Positions 8,379 to 19,422 of a stretch of 44,125 nucleotides of DNA are shown here, in pieces. The notes beneath the pieces were generated by a model that was given only the letters and a program-made list of their open reading frames with translations, did not search any database and was not told the origin of the DNA. The stretch spans positions 1 to 44,125 of the forward strand of contig NZ_BPQG01000065.1 of the NCBI RefSeq assembly GCF_022179125.1. Direction: 5' to 3'. The position numbers and the translations under genes were made by a program. The DNA is from Methylobacterium cerastii (GTDB taxonomy: Bacteria; Pseudomonadota; Alphaproteobacteria; Rhizobiales; Beijerinckiaceae). Each line of letters begins with the position of its first letter. Within the stretch, counting starts at the first letter, position 1.

Positions 8379-8965
8379 TCGGACCGTCCGCCGGGCCGCT
8401 GCGCATCCTTCATCTGGAAGACAGCGACCTCGACGCGGAGCTCATCGAGGCGGAACTCGATGACCTTGGGCATCCATTTGTGATCGAGCGGGTGATGACG
8501 CGCGACGGGTTCGCGGCGACGGCCTGGTCCGGCCGCCATGATGTCATCTTGGCGGACTACGTGCTGCCGACGTTCGACGGCGTGAGCGCGCTCGGCATCG
8601 CCCGGGAGCAATGCCCGGACATCCCGTTCATCTTCTGCTCGGGCACCCTCGGCGAGGAAGTCGCCGTCGAGGCGTTGAAGAACGGTGCGACGGACTACGT
8701 CACCAAGCAGCGCCTCGACCGCCTGGTTCGGACGGTGGTGAGGGCCCTGGTCGAGGCCAGGGCGCGAGCCGACAAGCGTGCGGCCGAGGCGGCTTTGCAG
8801 GCCGTGAACGAGACGCTGGAGACCCGCTACGCGCTGCCCAGGATCGGAGCGCTGAACTTCGTGATGACGGGCGCCCTCGGCGGCGGCGCGACCCGCTCGC
8901 TGGCGCTCGACGCACACGGCAAGGGCCTCGGCTCGGCCTTGCTCGATTTGGAGATCCCCGACTGA
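8375..8965 (+). CDS. Receiver-domain protein with a foreign C-terminal tail
   Basis: Residues 1-125 form a complete receiver domain: acidic pair E15/D16, phosphoacceptor D61 (ILADYVLP), S89 and K111. A helix ending VNETLE follows, the usual entry into a coiled coil and kinase or effector domain. From about residue 152 the sequence changes abruptly to LPRIGALNFVMTGALGGG and onward. This resembles the C-terminal end of AtuA-like proteins rather than any kinase. The frame stays open, so a 196-residue chimera could be made. The GTG start overlaps the preceding TGA. The receiver is probably functional on its own; the tail is likely passive debris. Confidence 0.65.
   Translation: MIGPSAGPLRILHLEDSDLDAELIEAELDDLGHPFVIERVMTRDGFAATAWSGRHDVILADYVLPTFDGVSALGIAREQCPDIPFIFCSGTLGEEVAVEALKNGATDYVTKQRLDRLVRTVVRALVEARARADKRAAEAALQAVNETLETRYALPRIGALNFVMTGALGGGATRSLALDAHGKGLGSALLDLEIPD
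8828..8965 (+). pseudogene. C-terminal fragment of an AtuA-like protein (in-frame with the receiver)
   Basis: About 45 codons carry the pattern GALNFV, GALGGG, TRSLALDAHGKGLGS and LLDLEIP. I recall this as the final segment of the AtuA-like small domain found in acyclic-terpene and branched-acid catabolism loci. Everything upstream of this segment is missing. It is joined without a frame break to the response regulator, and an aldehyde dehydrogenase remnant follows on the opposite strand. The family call is from memory and would need a profile search. Confidence 0.45.
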
Positions 8966-8987
8966 GCCGAGACGACCCTTGCGCGCG

Positions 8988-9318
8988 AGGTGACACGGCC
9001 CGCCGCGACGGCCGGGGCGGTGTCGCCGCCGGTGGCCGAGAAGGCGAGCGGGGCGTTGCTCGCGCCGAACACCGCTACCGGCCTAGGCACGGCGAAAGAG
9101 AAAGGTTTGGGCACGGGAGCGACTTTCGGTCGAGCTGCGCCGCATTCATCCGAACGTACAGGAAATCGCGCTGCCTCCGCATGTCCGCGAACAGGCTCAG
9201 CCGGCCGACCGTGCGGGCACGCTCGCCCGCGTGCCACGCGTGCGGCAGCCCGGTCTCGGCCATGCAAGTTGTGACGAGGGCATCGCCGATCCCGAGGATG
9301 GCCTTGGCCATCAATTCC
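8988..9318 (-). pseudogene. Aldehyde dehydrogenase (2,5-dioxovalerate type) remnant
   Basis: On the minus strand two adjacent frames carry successive pieces of one NAD(P)-dependent aldehyde dehydrogenase N-terminal half. The first has MAETGLPHAW and GERARTVGRLSLFAD; the second has PVAVFGASNAPLAFSATGGD. These motifs match the family that oxidises alpha-ketoglutaric semialdehyde. A frameshift lies near 9090, and homology stops at about 8990. The catalytic Cys/Glu region is absent, so no enzyme can be made. Only about 110 of roughly 500 codons remain. Confidence 0.7.
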
Positions 9319-9441
9319 AGGCGATCAGTTCCAGGGATGAGGCTCGGAGCGTCTGCGGGACCTGCCGACCGGTGTCGAAGGCTTCGCCGGTCATCCGCGC
9401 GCGAGAACGTTCCCGTGCGGCTCGTTCGCGACGAGACGCCG

Positions 9442-9624
9442 TCAGGTCGGCTGCACTTCCGTGTCCTTCACCGCGGGATCGTCTTCCACCGGGACCGTGG
9501 GCTGGGGTTGCGAATCGGCCTCGATGTCCTCTTCGCTCGCCGGGACAACCTCGTCGAGTCGCGCGGGGTCTTCGATCAGGGCGCCCGGATCCTCGCCCGG
9601 CATCGGCGTGTCGGCATGGTTCAT
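9442..9624 (-). CDS. Small acidic hypothetical protein
   Basis: This is a 60-residue, strongly acidic, Pro/Asp/Glu-rich protein without cysteines, membrane segment or known domain, and probably disordered. The upstream sequence has only a weak purine-rich stretch as ribosome site. It is kept because the composition is protein-like and it lies in the same orientation as the next small gene. Function unknown. Confidence 0.45.
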   Translation of the reverse strand: MNHADTPMPGEDPGALIEDPARLDEVVPASEEDIEADSQPQPTVPVEDDPAVKDTEVQPT

Positions 9625-9726
9625 GACGTTGGTCTCTCTGGGACGAGGTCGGGGGAAGCGTTCAGGGGGAAGGCCCTATGGGGGCGCGGTGCCGCGCGCC
9701 GGCGCCCCCGGGATCGGACGGCGCCG

Positions 9727-9918
9727 TCAGGCGTCCGCGTCGTCGGCGTCGAGGATGCCTTCGAGGTCGCCGACCAGTGCGTCGAGCTGCTCGGAGGTGG
9801 AGCGGATCTTGAACGTCGTCCCGTCCTCCGCCTCCACGGCGATCTCCACGTGGTCGCCGACCTTGGCCGCCAGCGCCTGCTTCAGAATGTAGGTCGTCAC
9901 GTCTGCCTTGTCGGCCAT
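9727..9918 (-). CDS. Small conserved hypothetical protein
   Basis: This 63-residue cytosolic protein alternates beta-like and helical stretches (VEIAVEAEDGTTFKIR, then EQLDALVGDLEGIL) and has an acidic C-terminus. GGAG lies seven bases before the ATG, a good ribosome site. No domain is recognised. It may be monocistronic. Confidence 0.6.
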   Translation of the reverse strand: MADKADVTTYILKQALAAKVGDHVEIAVEAEDGTTFKIRSTSEQLDALVGDLEGILDADDADA

Positions 9919-10014
9919 GCCGTCTCCTTCACGTTCGCCGCGGGCAACGCTGCGCAGAGGCGTTGGTTGGTGCGGCAGAACCTCGCGGCGGGGCGCAGCG
10001 GCTTGGTATCGCGC

Positions 10015-10662
10015 TCACGAACGCCGGCAGGGCATCTCGCCGGCGGCGATCAGGGCCTGGGCGATCGCCACCGTACGGCGGCTCTGGTGGCGGATGGCGT
10101 CGAGGTCCTCGCGCCGCGGGTCGGCGTTCTCGGCGCCGACGATGGCCGAGGCGCCGTAGGGCGATCCGGCCTCGAGCATCGCCGCGTCGGTGTAGCCCGG
10201 CGGGAGGATGACCATGCCGAGATGCGCCATCGGCGCGTAGAGCGACAACGTCACCACCTCCGAGCCGCCATGCGGCCAGGAGGCGACGGTGAAGGCGCCA
10301 CCGACCTTGCCCGAGAGCGCGCCGCGCTTCCATTGCGGGCCGAGCAGGTCGAGGAAGGCCTTCAGCTCGGTGGCCATCGCGCCGAAGTAGCAGGGTGTGC
10401 CGAACAGGATCGCGTCGGCCCATTCCGCATCCTCGTGGGTCGGCGCCGGGTACAGCGCGTTCTGCCGCGCGGCGTTCTCCGTCCAGCCCTCGACCTTCGC
10501 CATCGCGTCGGCATCGGCGACTTCGCGGGCGCGGCGCAGACGCACGGTGGCGCCGGCGTCCCGCGCGGCGTCCGCGGCCGCCACGGCCAGCGCCTCGACG
10601 GAACCGGAGCGCGAGTAGAAGACGATCAGCACGCGGGCGGGATCGGAAAGGGGATCGGACAC
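10015..10662 (-). CDS. wrbA: NAD(P)H:quinone oxidoreductase, WrbA/flavodoxin fold
   Basis: This 215-residue FMN-binding quinone reductase performs two-electron reduction of quinones, limiting semiquinone and superoxide formation. The FMN phosphate loop is FYSRSGSV (15-22). The second loop is GTPCYFGAMATELKAFLD, and the third contains TVASWPHGGSE followed by HLGMVILPPGY, all in WrbA order. The usual length is about 200. The start is a GTG at 10662 with AAGGA about nine bases upstream; a longer in-frame extension lacks family character. It stands alone in the cytosol. WrbA assignment versus a closely related NQO type IV is not separable by eye. Confidence 0.85.
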   Translation of the reverse strand: MSDPLSDPARVLIVFYSRSGSVEALAVAAADAARDAGATVRLRRAREVADADAMAKVEGWTENAARQNALYPAPTHEDAEWADAILFGTPCYFGAMATELKAFLDLLGPQWKRGALSGKVGGAFTVASWPHGGSEVVTLSLYAPMAHLGMVILPPGYTDAAMLEAGSPYGASAIVGAENADPRREDLDAIRHQSRRTVAIAQALIAAGEMPCRRS

Positions 10663-10839
10663 GGTGGTTTCCTTGGTCGAGATTTCTCCGACGTAGGGCG
10701 GCCGGCATCCGCGGGACCGCGCCCTGCCAAAGGGCCGCGCCGCGGCGGCCGGTCGCCAGCGCCACAGGGGTGGAGCCATCGCACACGCTGCACGTTGCCC
10801 GTCCGAAGTCCGATGCGATCGGGCGAGCGAGGTTTCACG

Positions 10840-11130
10840 GTGGCAGAACAACTCTCCGGACAGGCCGGCCGACAGGGCAAGCGCGGCAAGCCCGCCCTCT
10901 ACGTGCTGGTCGCCAGCGTGGGACTGATGGTTGCGGCCCTCGTCGGACTGATGGTGTGGCAGGGCGCCAGCTCCCCGCCCGACTACGCGAGCCAGAGCCA
11001 GGCCGCGTCGCGCGCGCAGATCACCGGTTCCACGACCGGCCGGAGCGATGCCCCATCCTCGGCCAACACCAGCGCCGTGCCGGCTGGCAACCCGGCCTAT
11101 CCGCAGCCCGCCAAGCGGGACGCCAACTGA
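10840..11130 (+). CDS. Small single-pass membrane protein
   Basis: This 96-residue protein has a basic N-terminus (RQGKRGK), one transmembrane helix (about 20-42) and a low-complexity Ser/Ala/Gln/Pro C-terminal tail, so it is probably anchored with the tail outside. The start is a GTG with GAGG seven to eight bases upstream. No domain is recognised. A second small membrane protein gene follows 55 bp downstream on the same strand, and the two may be cotranscribed. Confidence 0.6.
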   Translation: MAEQLSGQAGRQGKRGKPALYVLVASVGLMVAALVGLMVWQGASSPPDYASQSQAASRAQITGSTTGRSDAPSSANTSAVPAGNPAYPQPAKRDAN

Positions 11131-11185
11131 ACCCGTCGTCGAACCCGCCGTTCCCGGGTTCGACATCCTCCTGGGAAGCCCGACG

Positions 11186-11542
11186 ATGACCTTGCGTTCC
11201 GAGACTCCGCCCTCTCCCGCCAACCTCGACTTCGGTACGCCGCCGGACGACGAGAACCCGACCTCGGCCCAGCTGAAGGCCGACATCGATAGCGGGCGGA
11301 CCGGAGACAAGGTCAGCCACGGCGACGTCGGCGCGGCGCCGCTCGGGACCTGCGACGAGGCCGGCGACACGCCGCCGACCCCGCAACGGATCAAGCTCGC
11401 GCGCGAGAACGAGGCCGCGTCTGAGCGAGTCCGTGCCGCCGCCGACGTTCACGGCGAACGCTCCTGGGTGATGCCGCTGTTCTACGGCGCCGTGGTGGCG
11501 ATCCCCGTCGTGGTCGGCGCCGCGATCCTCCTGCTGCGCTGA
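11186..11542 (+). CDS. Small C-tail-anchored hypothetical protein
   Basis: The first ~90 of 118 residues are polar and Pro/Asp-rich. The last ~25 form a single hydrophobic helix (PLFYGAVVAIPVVVGAAILL) ending in Arg, suggesting a tail-anchored protein with the bulk in the cytosol. GGGAAG lies upstream of the ATG. No family is recognised. Confidence 0.6.
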   Translation: MTLRSETPPSPANLDFGTPPDDENPTSAQLKADIDSGRTGDKVSHGDVGAAPLGTCDEAGDTPPTPQRIKLARENEAASERVRAAADVHGERSWVMPLFYGAVVAIPVVVGAAILLLR

Positions 11543-11750
11543 TCCGAGGTCGTCGCGTGGCTCGCCGCTGGCGGCCTGTTCGCGTCAGACAGCGGAGATC
11601 GTTCCGACAGGGCGCTCGACCCTTCTGTCGGCATTCGTTTGCTCACCGGACATGGGCATTCAGAAAAATTGTTCGCTCATCGCCGTAAAATTCATACGGC
11701 GCATGCAAATCCAGCCCGCAACCAATCACGGTAACCTTTGTTGGAAAGCC

Positions 11751-12125
11751 ATGCCGGCAAAGCGTAACCTCGATACGTGCTTCATCCTCGTCGTCGAGGA
11801 CGACGACCTCGTGCGTCTCTACGCGGTCGAGATGCTGGAGGATGCCGGCTTCGCAGTCGTGGAGGCCCGCCAGGCCGACGAGGCTTGGTTCATCCTCCAC
11901 GAGCGCTCGGATATCGGCGCGGTCTTCACCGACGTCGACATGCCGGGCACGATGTGCGGCGTGAAGTTGGCCGAACGCGTCTCCGAGGCGTGGCCCGACA
12001 TTCGCCTGGTCCTGACCTCCGGCCGGCATCGCCTCGCGGATGAGGAGGTTCCCGATCACGGGCTGTTCGTGCCGAAGCCTTACAAGGCCTCCCAGGTCGT
12101 CGAGGCGCTCGAACAGGCTGCGTGA
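11751..12125 (+). CDS. Single-domain response regulator
   Basis: This 124-residue protein is only a CheY-like receiver. The magnesium-binding acidic residues are E16/D17, the phosphoacceptor is D61 in FTDVDMPG, the switch position is in LVLTSG (about 88-91), and K109 lies in VPKPY. It has no output domain, so it should work through protein contact or as a phosphate relay. The Met at 11751 is chosen over an ATG at 11652 because the receiver begins right after it and GGAAAG precedes it. No cognate kinase is adjacent. Confidence 0.85.
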   Translation: MPAKRNLDTCFILVVEDDDLVRLYAVEMLEDAGFAVVEARQADEAWFILHERSDIGAVFTDVDMPGTMCGVKLAERVSEAWPDIRLVLTSGRHRLADEEVPDHGLFVPKPYKASQVVEALEQAA

Positions 12126-12235
12126 CGGCGTCTGCCTGATTGGAAAATCCTCTGCGGCTCGTCGTCGAGCGCGCGAAATTTTTCGACAGGAACTGCGCCT
12201 TCGAGCGCCGTATCGTCGATGGCGTCCGTCAATTC

Positions 12236-12646
12236 TCAGTCGATCACTTCCACGATGCGGCGGGTGCCCGGCTCGACCAGCACGGGATGGTCGTTGACGA
12301 TGGTGTAGTTGTAGCCCGCGAGCTCGAACTCGCGCGGCACGTCGTAGTAGACGATGCCATCCTCCGGCAGCACCGTGCCGATCCGCACCGGCCCGCGATA
12401 GGCGAAGGACGGGCGCCGCTCGGCGCTGGCATAGATCCGGAAGCGTTCGCGCCGGTCGATCCCGAGGATGCCGTTGGCGGTGCCGACCGCCGCCCCGAGC
12501 GCCCCGCCGACGACCGCGCCAAGCGGCCCCGCCATCTCCTCGCCGCGTTGCGCGCCCTCGCGGGCACCTTGCTGCAGGCCCTGCGCGGATGCGCCCGTGC
12601 CGAGGACGAGCGCGAGCGCGGTGGCTGTGAAGGTGAGGCGGGGCAT
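12236..12646 (-). CDS. DUF1236 domain exported protein
   Basis: This 136-residue protein has a signal peptide (TFTATALALVLGTGASAQG), a Gly/Ala-rich linker that can form a hydrophobic glycine-zipper-like stretch (LGAVVGGALGAAVG), and a C-terminal DUF1236-type beta domain. The latter shows IGTVLPEDGIVYYDVP and the closing VLVEPGTRRIVEVI. Such proteins are common and often multicopy in rhizobiales and probably sit in the periplasm; their function is unknown. The Met at 12646 is used because it starts the signal peptide. Confidence 0.78.
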   Translation of the reverse strand: MPRLTFTATALALVLGTGASAQGLQQGAREGAQRGEEMAGPLGAVVGGALGAAVGTANGILGIDRRERFRIYASAERRPSFAYRGPVRIGTVLPEDGIVYYDVPREFELAGYNYTIVNDHPVLVEPGTRRIVEVID

Positions 12647-12753
12647 CGGATCGATCCTGGGCGTTTCGAGCCCGCAGCGCGGCGCTGCGGTTTGAAGTCG
12701 GAATAGCATCGATCGCCCGCAATCCGCAGCCGGTGGCGACTCCCGGGTGGTCG

Positions 12754-12774
12754 GGCCGGCGCGCCCGGCCTTTT
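12754..12774. terminator. GC-rich hairpin after the Mfd-like gene
   Basis: GGCCGG at 12754-12759 pairs with CCGGCC at 12765-12770 around a five-base loop. TTTT follows on the plus strand. It lies just beyond the stop of the minus-strand Mfd-like gene, but the T-run faces the other way, so terminator function for that gene is uncertain. Confidence 0.3.
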
Positions 12775-12789
12775 CGCCGGGCGCGTCGA

Positions 12790-16134
<3,345 letters not shown>

Positions 16135-16600
16135 TCGTGACTCCGTCCTCAACCCTTGGACTCGGCAACGCGGTTCGGTTCGCGCCGGTCCCACGGGAAA
16201 GCCGGCTATTCACAGATCATGCGTGCGACCTGCGGACGCCCGTCACCCTGGAAACCGCCTCGCGAAGGCGCCGCAGGCCGCGGGCTCTCAAGGCGAGCGA
16301 GCTGGGCATTCCGGCGCCGCGTGGACGCATCGACGCAGCGCGAAAATACTCGGATCGGAGGCGTGCGACGTCCGGCCCCGCGCACGGCCATATCGTATGT
16401 TAGTGCGTGCCGCGCGCGGAGGTGCAGTTCTAGACCATCGCTGACCACGGGACCGGCCGTCAGCGCCTGCGAGACACTCGTGCTCCCGCCGTCCCGGAGC
16501 GGCGAAGCCCATGGCATGTTGCGATTTCGACGTTCGAGACGACGGCGCCGCGGCGTATCGCGACGGTGCAAGCGTCCGATCCGGCCGAGGCATCCCGATC
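16135..16600. other. Intergenic stretch without a recognised gene
   Basis: This region separates the minus-strand Mfd-like gene from the plus-strand small proteins, so it should hold promoters for both. I found no hairpin with a T-run, no RNA gene and no protein-like frame; the longer open frames are arginine-rich shadows. Confidence 0.5.
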
Positions 16601-16894
16601 ATGAGCGCAGGTCGTCCGCCCTCCGCCGAACCCGACGGTCCACCATCCTACCGGGCGATGATGTTCGGAGCGGACGGCCGGATGGTGCTTCAGGCGGTGA
16701 TCGCGGCCGAAGGCGACGACGACGCGAAGGCGCAGGCCCTGGCGTTGGTGGACGGTCACAGTGTCGACCTGTGGGACCAGCTACGGTTCATCGACCGGTT
16801 CGAGCCGGATCCTGCCCCTGCGCAGGTCCGGACCATCAGGGCGCGATCCTCGGATCGCGCAGGAATGCGGCTTTTGCCCAACGAAGATCTGTGA
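16601..16894 (+). CDS. Small conserved hypothetical protein
   Basis: This is a 97-residue cytosolic protein. The central part (YRAMMFGADGRMVLQAVI through LVDGHSVDLWDQLRFI) resembles a type of small alphaproteobacterial protein in which a display-like start leads to an amphipathic helix and the ending VDGHxVxLWD. The start is uncertain: a Met at 16601 is used, while 16661 would give only the conserved core. The next gene begins five bases after its stop, so they are probably cotranscribed. Confidence 0.5.
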   Translation: MSAGRPPSAEPDGPPSYRAMMFGADGRMVLQAVIAAEGDDDAKAQALALVDGHSVDLWDQLRFIDRFEPDPAPAQVRTIRARSSDRAGMRLLPNEDL

Positions 16895-16898
16895 ACGC

Positions 16899-17078
16899 AT
16901 GGACGACGACGGCCCCATCCCGATCGAAGAGATCCGGCAGCGCGCCTACGACCTGTGGGACCGGCACCACCGCCCCGAGGGGCAGGAAATGCGGTTCTGG
17001 GTGCTGGCCGAGCGGGAGCTGAGGGCGGAGCGCCGGACCCGGCGGGACGGCCCGGCCTCGCATTCGTCTCAGGGCTGA
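16899..17078 (+). CDS. DUF2934 domain protein
   Basis: This 59-residue protein matches the DUF2934 signature: IRQRAYDLWDRHHRPEG followed by FWVLAERELR. It is probably a compact helical pair. These short cytosolic proteins are common in rhizobiales, and their role is unknown. The ATG lies five bases after the stop of the preceding small gene, implying one transcript. Confidence 0.75.
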   Translation: MDDDGPIPIEEIRQRAYDLWDRHHRPEGQEMRFWVLAERELRAERRTRRDGPASHSSQG

Positions 17079-17109
17079 CGGATCGACGCCGGCGCGCCGC
17101 GGTCGAGCC

Positions 17110-17598
17110 TCAAGTCTTGTCCGGTTCGGCGACCGGCGCGGCGACGGCCCCGATGCCGATGCCGAGTTCCATTCCCGAACGAGGCGGCAACCCGATCGGC
17201 AGCATCGGGGCCGCCGAGGGCTCTTCCTTCTCTCGCGAGAGCTCGGCCTCCACTTCCCGGATCACGTCGGCAAAATGGTACGGCTTCCGGAGGAGCCGCG
17301 TGCCCGGCGGCAACGCACGCTCGAAATCGCCGCCCGCGCCCGAGGTCACGATGATGCCGATCGCCGGCCAACGGTGGCGAACGAGTTGCGCGAGGGCGAC
17401 GCCGTCCCCCGCGATGCTGCGCCCGGTGATCAGCACGCGCACGTCGTCGGATCGTTCGAGCACGGACAGCGCCTCTGAGGCGGTGCGGACCTCGATGGTC
17501 CGGAAGCCCACATCCGCCAGCATGTCGGCGGTGACCAGGCTGACGATCTGGTCCGTCTCCACGATGAGGATGGCGACAGGTCCGTCGGCGGCGGTCAA
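17110..17598 (-). CDS. Degenerate receiver-domain protein without phosphoacceptor Asp
   Basis: The fold of a response-regulator receiver is visible over the first ~115 of 162 residues: ILIVETDQIVSL at the first strand, IIVTSG at the switch strand and LLRKPYHF with the conserved Lys-Pro. The phosphoacceptor position, however, reads ITGRSIAG, giving Gly (residue 59) in place of Asp. The acidic pocket is reduced to E14 and D16. Phosphorylation is therefore unlikely. A TTG start at 17598 is preferred because GGGAG lies just upstream; an ATG at 17637 is the alternative. A Pro/Gly-rich tail follows the domain. Confidence 0.65.
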   Translation of the reverse strand: MTAADGPVAILIVETDQIVSLVTADMLADVGFRTIEVRTASEALSVLERSDDVRVLITGRSIAGDGVALAQLVRHRWPAIGIIVTSGAGGDFERALPPGTRLLRKPYHFADVIREVEAELSREKEEPSAAPMLPIGLPPRSGMELGIGIGAVAAPVAEPDKT

Positions 17599-17874
17599 GG
17601 AACTTACTCCCAATACCAATCTTGCGGTCGCGGCCATGGGCAGCGACGGGCAATTCGGCGTGACGATCCAGCCGCCCGCGAATTTCGGAGGCTGAAAGCA
17701 CCACTAACGCAGCAAATGCAAACCTCCTAGTCCCGCGACGAACTCTGCGGAGGCGCTTGCAAGATTAACGATCATTTGTCTATCGCGCGCCGGCTTAGGC
17801 GCCAGACGTGTCGATCGGCAGAACGACGCACGCGGCGGCCGTACCGGATCGGGACGCAGCGTCGCACGGCGTCG

Positions 17875-18162
17875 CTAGGCGCCGGCCTGTGCTTCGAGAC
17901 GTTCCGCCACGTAGCGCGCGCGGGAAGCGCCGTCGCTAACCGACCCCGTCCGTTCGCACCAGGCCGTGAACGCGGCGAGTTCCAGCGGGACCCGCACGAC
18001 GTCGACGCCGCTGCGCGACACCTCGCGCTCGACCTGCTCGGCCGACATCCGCCAGGCCTCATAGGTCTCCGGCAGGTTCACGCCGTCGGCGAGCCCGCGG
18101 CGGAGGCCGTCGTAGTGCTCGGGGCTGTACCAAGCCACGCCGACGCGGTGGGGACGGCTCAT
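17875..18162 (-). CDS. Conserved hypothetical protein
   Basis: This 95-residue cytosolic protein starts GVAWYSPEHYDGLRRGLAD and continues with LPETYEAWRMSAEQVEREV and a helical C-terminus. It has no catalytic motif or cysteine pattern. GAGG lies eight bases before the ATG. I do not recognise a named family, although the compact layout suggests a real, widespread small protein. Confidence 0.65.
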   Translation of the reverse strand: MSRPHRVGVAWYSPEHYDGLRRGLADGVNLPETYEAWRMSAEQVEREVSRSGVDVVRVPLELAAFTAWCERTGSVSDGASRARYVAERLEAQAGA

Positions 18163-18293
18163 CGGAGATCCTCTGTCGGCGCGGGCGGCCTCGGGCCTAT
18201 GCGCGGGGGACCGAAATCAGCATGGGACCACCCAATCGCCCGCGTGAAAAGGGCGTTCCGCCGCCCACCCCCCGCGATCTCGCCCCGGGGCGG

Positions 18294-19346
18294 CTACGCC
18301 GCGGTCGCCGTGATCGGCCGGCGCTCGCCGCATCCGCGGCAGAACCGCTCGAAGGTGCTCTTGCGCTGTGCGCAGGCCGGGCATCGCTCGAACACCCCGA
18401 GCCCGCAATGCGGGCAGAAGTTCGTGGCCGGGTCGTCGAGGGCGATCCCGCGCTCGCAGCCCGGGCAGACCTTTCGGGCGAGCCGCGCCAAGGCCTCGTC
18501 GGTGGCGATCTCGGTCCGGCGCTCGGCGTCGGGCCGCGCCTCGACCAGGGCCTGCCGCTCCCGATAGGCGTGCAGGGCGTTGATCGCCGCCCGGCCCCCG
18601 ACGAGGGTCAGGACCGCGCCGACCCCGTACTGCACGTAGCCGCCGTAGCTCGGGAGATAGGGCACCAGCTCGACGAAGAACGCGAAGGCGGCGGCCAGCG
18701 CAAAGCCCCACACGAACGGCCAGTTGCGCGTGTTGCGCCGCCTCATCAGCAGCCAGCCGGCCAGGAGCAGGAGCGGCAGGGTCAGGGCGAGGCGGTAGCC
18801 GAACACCCGCAGCTCCTGCCCACGCTCCGCCGCATCGAGCTTGGCCTGCGCCTCGGCGCGCAACCCGGTGTCGGCGGCTTCGAGCGCGGATTCCCGCTCG
18901 CCGAGGTCGAAGGCGGTGCGGTTCAGTTGCTCGAGCCGCTCCTCGACCGTGCGCTCGGCCGCCTTGAGCTGGTCCAGTCCCTCGGTGCGGGCGACGAGCC
19001 CGGGGTCCTGATCGACGCGCTGCGTGGCGTTGCGGGTCTTCAGCCAGTTCGCGAAGGTCTCGCGCGCCGCCTCGGTGGCCGAGCGGGCGGCGTCGAGCGC
19101 CAGCTGCGCCGCCTCGGCCTGCCGCCGCGCGTCGTCCTGCTCGCGCCGGACCTTTTTGAGCGCGGCATCCGAGGCGCGGGCCGGCTCGCGGTCCAGGAAC
19201 TGCTCGACGGTGTAGCGGTGCTCGACCTGCGGCAGGTCGCCGACGACGAGCGAGCCGAGGCCGATCAGGAAGCCTGCGAACAGCAGGGCGACGAGCCACA
19301 GGGCGGCGTTGAACCAACGCTCGGAAACGCGGGTGCCGTTGGCCAC
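18294..19346 (-). CDS. Membrane protein with periplasmic coiled coil and zinc ribbons
   Basis: This 350-residue protein has an N-terminal transmembrane helix (about 12-38), a long Ala/Glu/Arg-rich coiled coil (about 55-175), two or three further hydrophobic helices (about 180-255) and a C-terminal tail with four CxxC pairs (CPGC, CPHC, CPAC, CRGC) that should form two zinc ribbons. The topology suggests a coiled coil outside the membrane and zinc ribbons in the cytosol. No enzyme motif is seen. The role may be structural or in protein contact; I do not recognise a characterised homologue. Confidence 0.65.
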   Translation of the reverse strand: MANGTRVSERWFNAALWLVALLFAGFLIGLGSLVVGDLPQVEHRYTVEQFLDREPARASDAALKKVRREQDDARRQAEAAQLALDAARSATEAARETFANWLKTRNATQRVDQDPGLVARTEGLDQLKAAERTVEERLEQLNRTAFDLGERESALEAADTGLRAEAQAKLDAAERGQELRVFGYRLALTLPLLLLAGWLLMRRRNTRNWPFVWGFALAAAFAFFVELVPYLPSYGGYVQYGVGAVLTLVGGRAAINALHAYRERQALVEARPDAERRTEIATDEALARLARKVCPGCERGIALDDPATNFCPHCGLGVFERCPACAQRKSTFERFCRGCGERRPITATAA

Positions 19347-19422
19347 GCTGGGCTCTCCTCAGGTTATGACGGAACGCTAGGGCATGCCCCGGACCTCGGG
19401 ACGGCGAAACGCAGGCGGACGT

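Noticed and set aside
11601-11640. Short hairpin CCGACAG/CTGTCGG after the small tail-anchored protein gene
   Set aside because: The seven-base stem has a long loop and no T-run, so a terminator call is not supported.
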